The translations under genes were made by a program, and so were the position numbers. Of a stretch of 5,714 nt of DNA, positions 1 through 5,018 are shown piece after piece. Source of the DNA: DASYML01 sp036399835. Lineage in GTDB: Bacteria > Acidobacteriota > Blastocatellia > Pyrinomonadales > Pyrinomonadaceae. The notes beneath the pieces are model-generated. The model ran no database searches and was not told the origin of the DNA. It worked only from the letters and a program-made list of their open reading frames with translations. The number at the start of each line of letters is the position of its first letter. The stretch's first letter is position 1. The stretch lies in the NCBI GenBank assembly GCA_036399835.1, contig DASWMI010000209.1, forward strand, positions 1 to 5,714, read 5' to 3'.

Positions 1-352
1 GCACGACCTGACCGGGCACCCATTCCCAGCTCCCCGCGTTGAGCCCCGTTTCCTTCGGGTAATCAAGCCGAAACTGGTGGCGCTTTTCAAACCACTCGGC
101 GGCGGACAGCTTCAACAGCTCCTTGAGCAGTTTCTTGTCCGAGACCAGGACCAGATCAACGGCGATAGGGTTGTTGTTGTTGGCCTGCTGAGCAACATCT
201 ACGCGAAGGTCGAGCTTGCTTTCGCCAGAAGCGCCCGGCACGGTATTGCGCACGACTGCCGGGACGCGCTTGCAGGCGGGCAGCCACATTAAAAGAGCCA
301 TGGCGCAAACAGATAATAATGCCCTGAAATTTAAGGAACTCGGCTTAAGCAT
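1..352 (-). CDS. Predicted lipoprotein, type VI secretion-like (TssJ-like), partial
   Basis: This is the N-terminal 117 residues of a minus-strand gene whose 3' end lies beyond the left edge. The start is the ATG at 352-350; there is no strong Shine-Dalgarno, but this start gives a coherent lipoprotein signal peptide: a basic n-region (K3, R10), a hydrophobic stretch at about residues 11-24, and a lipobox LPAC with C27 as the likely lipidated cysteine (Pro at -2 is slightly atypical). A later ATG at residue 18 would destroy the signal. After the lipobox come a variable linker and a segment (residues 47-70, LDLRVDVAQQ...NPIAVDLVLV) that reads as beta strands flanking an Asn-rich turn. Then come a helix with KKLLKELLKL and the motif AEWFEKR, and a WEWVPGQ segment. 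From memory this pattern resembles small lipoproteins annotated as type VI secretion proteins; TssJ anchors the secretion membrane complex to the outer membrane. The lipoprotein call is firm, but the secretion link is an inference because no other secretion gene is visible. Confidence 0.6.
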   Translation of the reverse strand, partial: MLKPSSLNFRALLSVCAMALLMWLPACKRVPAVVRNTVPGASGESKLDLRVDVAQQANNNNPIAVDLVLVSDKKLLKELLKLSAAEWFEKRHQFRLDYPKETGLNAGSWEWVPGQVV

Positions 353-934
353 TATTCATCGTTGGATATTTGCAGGCGAGTAAAAAAGCCCCAATCGCAG
401 ACTCTACATGGCTGATAGGCGCACCCGGCAACGGGAAGGCTGGCGGGGGAACTAGCAGGACCGTGATGAGCTTGATGAGTTTTCAGCGTCGCCTGACAAA
501 TCGCGGCGACTCGTTTGCAAACAGGACCAATAACTCAAGCTTGAACAATCTCAAAGATGCGGAGGCGGGCAAACGCGCTCGCCCTTTCGTTAAGCTGTCC
601 GGCTTGCCAAACACTAAAAAATTATTGATGCGAAAGATCAACCGTCAGAACTCTTGCGATAGTTGCTCGTGTTAAGGGAATCTACAACAGTGAAGAGATT
701 AATGTGATTGGTTATTAAAACACCCCTAAACGCTTGACTCTGGTGGATCGAAGGGAGGTGGCTCTGTTCTCCTTATAACCTGCTGGCCCCTGGTGAAGGA
801 TTCTGACGAGGCTTGATTTTTACGTGCGAACACTCTCTAAACGACCGCTAGAGTTCGGACACGATATTCCTGTGGACCAAAATTGTCAACCATTATTTTA
901 CTGGACCAGGCCGCACGCGACCCAAGCGCGCCGT
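353..934. other. Intergenic region, 582 bp, no supported gene
   Basis: No reading frame here has a convincing start, ribosome binding site or recognisable protein. The longest plus-strand frame (370-675) reads as low-information sequence. The stretch is visibly more AT-rich than the flanking genes, as expected for noncoding DNA. It contains the leftward promoter at 861-889 and a few weak inverted repeats, such as GTCGCC at 488-493 with GGCGAC at 505-510. It also holds isolated Shine-Dalgarno-like strings (plus strand around 751-759, minus strand around 776-769) that no usable start codon follows. If the leftward promoter is used, most of this region becomes the 5' leader of the lipoprotein mRNA or a separate small RNA. 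No known riboswitch class was recognised. Confidence 0.6.
861..889 (-). promoter_or_regulatory. Sigma70-type promoter facing left
   Basis: Reading the minus strand, a perfect -35 box TTGACA (889-884) is followed after exactly 17 nt by TATCGT (866-861), which matches the -10 consensus at four of six positions. Transcription would start near position 854 and run left. The only gene found in that direction is the lipoprotein starting at 352, so the transcript would carry a leader of about 500 nt. The box lies just beyond the 3' end of the glycosyltransferase on the same strand, which suits a new transcription unit beginning after that gene. This is a match by eye, without expression support. Confidence 0.5.
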
Positions 935-2665
935 CTATCGAGAGCCTTCAGGTCGGCCCATCATGGACGAGATAAGCGGCAGCCTCGATTGGTCCAGAGC
1001 ATAGACTTCAGCCGCCGGCACTGAGCCGAGCGAGACGCGAAAGGCTGGCGCGTTTGATTGATGCAGGGCCGAGACGAGCGCGCTGTTGCTAAAGTATGTG
1101 CGCCCGCGCGCGATGATGAGAAAATCGCCCTCCGCAAACTCTCTCAGCGCCGCGGGGTCTGAGAGCGAAACACAATTCAGGTCGGGGCGGCCCGCGCGCT
1201 CGGCGTAGTAGGCCGCGAGCGTCGGCGTTTCGCTCGCAACTCTCGCGCCCGCCCTCGCGCGCCGCGCAATCTCAGACATCAGCCCTCTCATGTAGGCATC
1301 ATAAAATTCATCCTGCGGAAAATAGTCGCCCGCGCGACGCGCGCCTCCGCCGAGCAGATTTGTGTAGAGCCTGTAATACGGCGCAACGCTCAGAGAGACC
1401 CAGAGCGAAGACAACAGGACCAGCGCGGCTAAAGCTGCCGGCATATATCTGCTTGCTTGACGCAGGCCCTTGAGCGTGGTCCACCAGCGCCCAATCGCAC
1501 GACCGGCGAACTGCACGCCGATGGCCGCCGTGATTAAGACGACGGGCCAGAAGGGTGTTAAGTAGCGCGTGAATTTGCCGCCGACAAAGACGAAAGGCAG
1601 AAAGCCTATGATGGTCCAGAAGAGTAAAAAGAAACGCCCGTCGCCGAGCTTGCGGCGAAAGGTCTGCGGCAGTCCGAGGAGAAAGGCCGCGAGCGTCGGC
1701 AGCGGCAGCTTGACCGCCATAAAGACGAAGTAAAAATACCAGGGCACGCCCTTGAACCAGTCCATCAGCTTGTGGCTGTAAAGCCTGCCCATAAATTCGT
1801 AGCTGTCGTGGCCGAGCCGTTTATAGCTGGCGAAGGTCAACATCTGCCGCCATGTGCCCGGTAACAGAATCGTTAGATTACAAAGCACGAAGGCCGTACA
1901 CATGACCGCGATGAAGATGAGAAACCGACGCTTGCCCAGACGCCAGCGCGACTCTTTAACGCCCTGGAAGATGTGATAGTAGCTAACGCTGATAGCCAAC
2001 AGATGCGGCATGTACTTCGATGCCAGCATCGCGCCGAAAGAAGCGGCAGTGGCCCAGTAATAAGGCAAGGGGTTGCCGCTCTCGCTTTCGGCTACGCGTT
2101 GCGAGCGGAGCCAGAAGACGTTTGCCAGCAGAAAGAAGAAGAGTAGAAAAGTGTCTTCCTTGGCGATGCGGTTAAAGCTGATGGCGGTCGGGTCTATGGC
2201 CCAGAGCGCAGCCGTGATGAGCGCGATTTCGCCGCCGAACAGTTCCGCCGCGACAAGATAAAGCACTACTACTGTGAGCGCACCGAAGATGGTCGAGGGC
2301 AGACGCAGCGCCGCTTCGACCGAGACGCGGCAGGCGGCAGGATGAGATGTGGCCAGCGAAGTTTGATTCCATTTCTCTGCGATAATGATGCTCGCCGTTT
2401 CCAGTGCTTTCATCAGCAGCGGGTGCTCGCCGTTGGCCGCCGTCAGACCGTGCGCGCGGTAATCCCCGACGGCGGAGAGCTTGTTGAACTCATCTTCGCT
2501 CAGCCCCTCTGCGCCGAGGCCGCGTGCGCGCAGGCCGAAGCCCGACAGGACCAGCAGCGTGAGCGCCGCAATCAGCAGCGTGCGACTGATGGAACGCTCG
2601 CCGCTCCAGGCAAACAGCTCCGGTCTCAAACCCGCCGTCACGACCCATTCCGACCGAGCAGACAA
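935..2665 (-). CDS. Lipid-carrier-dependent glycosyltransferase, GT39/PMT type
   Basis: A GT-C fold membrane enzyme, expected to move a sugar from a polyprenyl-phosphate carrier onto a protein or lipid acceptor on the outer face of the inner membrane. With the TTG start at 2665 it has 576 residues; the open frame continues to a TTG at 2785 (616 residues). Numbering from 2785, the first extracytoplasmic loop carries the acidic motif SEDEF (96-100; D98/E99 match the PMT catalytic acidic pair) and then EHP (120-122). NRIAKED (205-211) corresponds to the family R-x3-D segment. SKYMP (256-260), the PWYFYFVF...KLPLP helix (348-363) and TRYLTPFWP (406-414) are also typical. About eleven hydrophobic segments span residues 69-468, followed by a soluble C-terminal part of about 145 residues. 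I chose 2665 because AAAGGAG lies 10 nt upstream of it, while 2785 has none. Family assignment is confident; donor and acceptor are unknown. It is divergent from the radical SAM gene. Confidence 0.88.
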   Translation of the reverse strand: MSARSEWVVTAGLRPELFAWSGERSISRTLLIAALTLLVLSGFGLRARGLGAEGLSEDEFNKLSAVGDYRAHGLTAANGEHPLLMKALETASIIIAEKWNQTSLATSHPAACRVSVEAALRLPSTIFGALTVVVLYLVAAELFGGEIALITAALWAIDPTAISFNRIAKEDTFLLFFFLLANVFWLRSQRVAESESGNPLPYYWATAASFGAMLASKYMPHLLAISVSYYHIFQGVKESRWRLGKRRFLIFIAVMCTAFVLCNLTILLPGTWRQMLTFASYKRLGHDSYEFMGRLYSHKLMDWFKGVPWYFYFVFMAVKLPLPTLAAFLLGLPQTFRRKLGDGRFFLLFWTIIGFLPFVFVGGKFTRYLTPFWPVVLITAAIGVQFAGRAIGRWWTTLKGLRQASRYMPAALAALVLLSSLWVSLSVAPYYRLYTNLLGGGARRAGDYFPQDEFYDAYMRGLMSEIARRARAGARVASETPTLAAYYAERAGRPDLNCVSLSDPAALREFAEGDFLIIARGRTYFSNSALVSALHQSNAPAFRVSLGSVPAAEVYALDQSRLPLISSMMGRPEGSR

Positions 2666-2675
2666 ATCCCCCTGT

Positions 2676-2682
2676 CTCCTTT
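2676..2682 (-). promoter_or_regulatory. Ribosome binding site deciding the glycosyltransferase start
   Basis: The minus strand reads AAAGGAG here, followed by 10 nt and then TTG (2665-2663) in the glycosyltransferase frame. This is the same core as the ribosome binding site of the radical SAM gene. The alternative upstream TTG at 2785 has no purine-rich site before it. The 40 residues it would add are rich in Arg and Ala and do not resemble the family. The site therefore argues for the shorter protein. Confidence 0.6.
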
Positions 2683-3084
2683 CTGCTAGCGCGGCTCGGC
2701 TCGCTCTATAAAAGAAGCGAGCGTTGAAAGAAATAGACTGCGCGCCGCGCCGCCGTCGAGCGGGCGCAAGCTTATCTTGATTCAAAGCTGTCAGGCAACA
2801 CGGAAGCTTTCAGCGGCGGCTCTGCCGAGATAGAAAAATGCTTGCAATTCAAGGTGAAATAGGCCAATATTCGCTCCGTTTTGACCTTTGCTACTCTTCT
2901 TCTTCGGCCAGGGTTTGCCGCGAGACCCGAAGGACGAAAAGATTTATCGCCAGTCCTTCACCAGAGATTTCAAACTTCAGAGGTCAGACAGCTCTTACCC
3001 GATTGCTCATCTTTAATCACGGATTGAGAGAGTCTTTGACTCGATCCTTTTCCGACCGCGCATGGGCCGTTTGAGACATCCCTG

Positions 3085-3091
3085 AAAGGAG
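3085..3091 (+). promoter_or_regulatory. Ribosome binding site of the radical SAM gene
   Basis: AAAGGAG lies 5 nt before the ATG at 3097, a strong site with acceptable spacing. It fixes the start of the radical SAM protein. Confidence 0.85.
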
Positions 3092-3096
3092 ACCGC

Positions 3097-4377
3097 ATGG
3101 CAGCAGAAATCAAGCCAGAGCTACAAACCGGCGCAGGAGTCGCCACCCCGCCACCATTCAGAATAGACGAGAAGCTTCACCAGATACTCTACAGTCCGAA
3201 ATCCAGACCAACCCTAGAGATGTTGCGTGAGCCGGAAGTTCTGCCAGAGCCTCCGTACCCGATTCACCCCGACCCGCAGCCGATGAGCCGTAAGGAATAC
3301 CAGATGCTCAATGCCAAGCGCGCCTGGAAGACCTGGGGTTCACCCTATTTCAAATCTCTCTATCATAAAGGCGAGCTGCGGCCCATCATCCCTTATCTCT
3401 TTACAGAGTGGAAGTGCAACTACGATTGCCACTACTGCTGGTCCTATAACAACAAGGTCAAGGGGATGACCGAAGATGTCGCCAAGCGCTCGATTGACTG
3501 GGTGCATTCAATAGGCTCGCGCGTGCTCGCGCTGATGGGCGGCGAGCCGCTCCTGCGGCCCAACTTCATACACAAGATTGTTTACTATTCGGCGAAGAAG
3601 GACATCTTCGTTTACCTGCCGACCAACGGGCGCTTGATGAAGCCGGACGTGGTTGACAGGCTCGGAGACGCAGGCATCGCGACCGTTAATCTCGCCGTTG
3701 ATTCCGTCAAGGACCGCAAAGCACTCCCGAAGGCTTTAGAGACGATTCGCCCTTACTTCGATTATCTGATTAAGCGCCAGCATCACTACGGCTACACGGT
3801 GATGTTCAATATCAACATCACGCGCATCAATATCGAAGATGTCAAGGAACTGACGCTCATCGCCCGCGAGAACGGCATCGCCACCGACTATCACATCAAC
3901 GAATCACCGATGACCGAGCAGACGCACTTCAAGCATCTCAACGAGAACAGTACCTATCTGACGCCCGATGATTGGTCCAAGGTTGATGACCTGCTCGACT
4001 GGCTCGACGACAAGCGCCGCAACGAGGGCTATAAGATGGCTAACCAGTCGAAGCACATGCAGGACATGAAGCAGTTGATGCGCGGCGCAGTGCCGCCCTG
4101 GAAATGCCGCGCCGGGCAAAGCTCGCTCATCATACGCACCGACGGAACATTAGCGCCCTGCTTCCCTATGTACTCTGCAACGCACGACTGGGGCACGATT
4201 GAGAATCCGAAATTCGAGGCGGACCAGCTAGACGAGATGAAGAAAGAGTGCTCGCAACATTGTCTCTCGACCTGCAACTACATCCTCGCCTATTGCTACG
4301 ACACCAAGCGCGTCCTCAAGTGGATCATGAAACAGGCCATGCACGGCTTCCGCGGCTCAAGCGATACGATTCAGTAG
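3097..4377 (+). CDS. Radical SAM protein with SPASM-like C-terminal cysteine cluster
   Basis: A 426-residue enzyme expected to cleave S-adenosylmethionine reductively at a [4Fe-4S] cluster and start radical chemistry on an unidentified substrate. The cluster motif CNYDCHYC gives C107, C111 and C114 in canonical CX3CX2C spacing, followed by W115. GGEP (148-151), the SAM amine-binding motif, TNG (176-178) and VDS (201-203) mark successive barrel strands. A roughly 100-residue N-terminal extension, Pro-rich around 35-62, precedes the barrel. The C-terminus has C337-X12-G350-X4-C355, which fits the first half of a SPASM domain, then C385, C389, C393 and C400 in CX3CX3CX6C spacing, unlike the classic CX2CX5CX3C. 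Auxiliary Fe-S binding is therefore likely but unusual. A basic, amphipathic tail follows (401-426). SPASM enzymes include peptide maturases such as PqqE and also carbohydrate- or cofactor-modifying enzymes, so the substrate stays open. The ATG is supported by AAAGGAG 5 nt upstream. A hairpin follows the stop. Confidence 0.9.
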   Translation: MAAEIKPELQTGAGVATPPPFRIDEKLHQILYSPKSRPTLEMLREPEVLPEPPYPIHPDPQPMSRKEYQMLNAKRAWKTWGSPYFKSLYHKGELRPIIPYLFTEWKCNYDCHYCWSYNNKVKGMTEDVAKRSIDWVHSIGSRVLALMGGEPLLRPNFIHKIVYYSAKKDIFVYLPTNGRLMKPDVVDRLGDAGIATVNLAVDSVKDRKALPKALETIRPYFDYLIKRQHHYGYTVMFNINITRINIEDVKELTLIARENGIATDYHINESPMTEQTHFKHLNENSTYLTPDDWSKVDDLLDWLDDKRRNEGYKMANQSKHMQDMKQLMRGAVPPWKCRAGQSSLIIRTDGTLAPCFPMYSATHDWGTIENPKFEADQLDEMKKECSQHCLSTCNYILAYCYDTKRVLKWIMKQAMHGFRGSSDTIQ

Positions 4378-4402
4378 CTCAATCCAAAGCGCTGCGGTTG
4401 AT

Positions 4403-4435
4403 CAATAGCCCACGGCGGGAAGTCGTGGGCTATTG
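4403..4435 (+). terminator. Perfect 12-bp hairpin: terminator or REP-like palindrome
   Basis: CAATAGCCCACG (4403-4414) is perfectly complementary to CGTGGGCTATTG (4424-4435) around a 9-nt loop. It sits 25 nt after the radical SAM stop codon and is followed by TTGTTGT, a T-rich but interrupted tract. The location and stem strength suit an intrinsic terminator. The weak T tract also allows an mRNA 3'-end stabiliser or a dispersed REP-type palindrome, which often has an AGCCCACG...CGTGGGCT core. It may separate the radical SAM transcript from the SRPBCC-EEP pair, or only reduce read-through. Confidence 0.65.
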
Positions 4436-4486
4436 TTGTCTGTCACTTTATTCCAGACCCGTTTGGAAGAGCAGCGCCCGGAGACA

Positions 4487-4975
4487 ATGAGCGGCATGAA
4501 GTTTGTCAAAGAGAGCATCATCAGGGCCGAGCCGGAGCGCGTCTTCGCGTTTCACGAACTGCCGGATGCGCTTGAGCGTTTGATGCCGAGCTGGGAGAAC
4601 TCTCGGCTGGTCCAGCGCGCAGAGAGCCTGCGGCCCGGCTCAGTCTCCATCTTTGAAGCTCGCATCCTCGGTCTCTACACCGCGCGCTGGGTGGCCGAGC
4701 ATACTCTTTATGACCCGCCGCGTAGGTTTGAAGATGTGATGACGAGCGGCCCGTTTCGCCGCTGGCGTCACAGCCACATCATCCTGCCGCACGCGTCTGG
4801 CGCTCTCCTGCGCGACGAGATAGAGTACGAGCCGCCGCTGGGCATACTGGGCCGCATCGCCGCGCCCCTTCTCATTACACGAAGGCTCAAGCGCCTCTTC
4901 GATTATCGCCATCGCGTGACGCGAGAATGGTGCGAAGGCGGGGCGCAGGGCATGAGAGGCGGACCTTCGGCCTGA
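4487..4975 (+). CDS. SRPBCC-fold (START/cyclase-like) protein
   Basis: A 162-residue soluble protein of the SRPBCC helix-grip fold, which forms a hydrophobic pocket for lipids or other small ligands. The opening strand and helix (MKFVKESIIRAEPERVFAFH) are typical: a beta strand, then 'ERVFAF' at the first helix. A DALERLMPSW segment follows, as in the COG4276-type ligand-binding subgroup. The central strands (around FEARILGLYTARWVAEH and FEDVMTSGPFRRWRHSH) and the acidic strand LLRDEIEYEPP lead to a long C-terminal helix rich in Arg (ITRRLKRLFDYRHR). No catalytic residues can be named. GGAGA at 4480-4484 lies close before ATG 4487; the in-frame ATG at 4496 would have a longer spacing and is possible. 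An upstream TTG at 4433 falls within the hairpin and is unlikely. The next gene starts 43 bp downstream, so the two are probably one transcript. The fold is well supported; the ligand is unknown. Confidence 0.78.
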   Translation: MSGMKFVKESIIRAEPERVFAFHELPDALERLMPSWENSRLVQRAESLRPGSVSIFEARILGLYTARWVAEHTLYDPPRRFEDVMTSGPFRRWRHSHIILPHASGALLRDEIEYEPPLGILGRIAAPLLITRRLKRLFDYRHRVTREWCEGGAQGMRGGPSA

Positions 4976-5010
4976 GTTGAAAAAACAACTGCGCGGCTGC
5001 TACATTCAAC
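4975..5010 (+). promoter_or_regulatory. Overlapping inverted repeats between SRPBCC and EEP genes
   Basis: AGTTG-AAAAAA-CAACT (4975-4990) is a perfect 5-bp hairpin with an A6 loop that begins on the last base of the SRPBCC stop codon. The same GTTGAA (4976-4981) can instead pair with TTCAAC (5005-5010), just before the ATG at 5019. Two mutually exclusive short stems are therefore possible ahead of the EEP start. The stems are short and a regulatory role is speculative. Confidence 0.25.
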
Positions 5011-5018
5011 GGGTTTTG

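Larger units (their letters stand above)
2666..3096. other. Divergent intergenic region, 431 bp
   Basis: The region lies between the leftward glycosyltransferase and the rightward radical SAM gene and should hold both promoters. On the plus strand a weak candidate is TTGCAA (2842-2847) with AATATT (2866-2871), 18 nt apart, each four of six to consensus. Two inverted repeats stand out: GCTCGCT at 2699-2705 with AGCGAGC at 2716-2722 (7-bp stem, 10-nt AT-rich loop, in the probable leader of the glycosyltransferase), and GAGTC-TTT-GACTC at 3030-3042, 54 bp before the radical SAM start. Either could be a regulator site, but neither is strong enough to name. A 78-codon plus-strand frame at 2838-3074 has no ribosome binding site and a Ser/Arg-rich, low-information translation, so I do not call it a gene. 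Confidence 0.5.

Noticed and set aside
77..292. Plus-strand frame of 71 codons
   Set aside because: It lies opposite the lipoprotein, whose signal peptide and lipobox are clear; the plus-strand translation is Val/Ala-rich and has no ribosome binding site.
561..590. GGGC...GCCC hairpin followed by TTTCGTT as a terminator
   Set aside because: The stem is only four base pairs with a 10-nt loop, and no plus-strand gene ends nearby.
370..675. Plus-strand frame of 101 codons, including a GAPGNGK string resembling a P-loop
   Set aside because: The GxxGxGK-like string is only a chance partial match with no preceding beta strand or Walker B, no ribosome binding site is present, and the rest of the translation is Asn/Ser/Lys-rich noise.
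734..779. TTGACT and TATAAC as a plus-strand promoter
   Set aside because: The boxes are 34 nt apart, twice the usual spacing, and no plus-strand gene follows.
824..1024. Plus-strand frame of 66 codons
   Set aside because: It partly overlaps the 3' end of the well-supported glycosyltransferase on the other strand and lacks a recognisable product.
2342..2711. Two plus-strand frames opposite the glycosyltransferase N-terminal part
   Set aside because: They are by-products of the GC-rich opposite strand; the minus strand there encodes the conserved SEDEF and EHP motifs.
2838..3074. 78-codon plus-strand frame just before the radical SAM gene, considered as a peptide precursor
   Set aside because: There is no ribosome binding site, no leader-core layout or repeated core motif, and the translation is Ser/Arg-rich with only two Cys. 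A precursor role would need conservation evidence that I cannot see.
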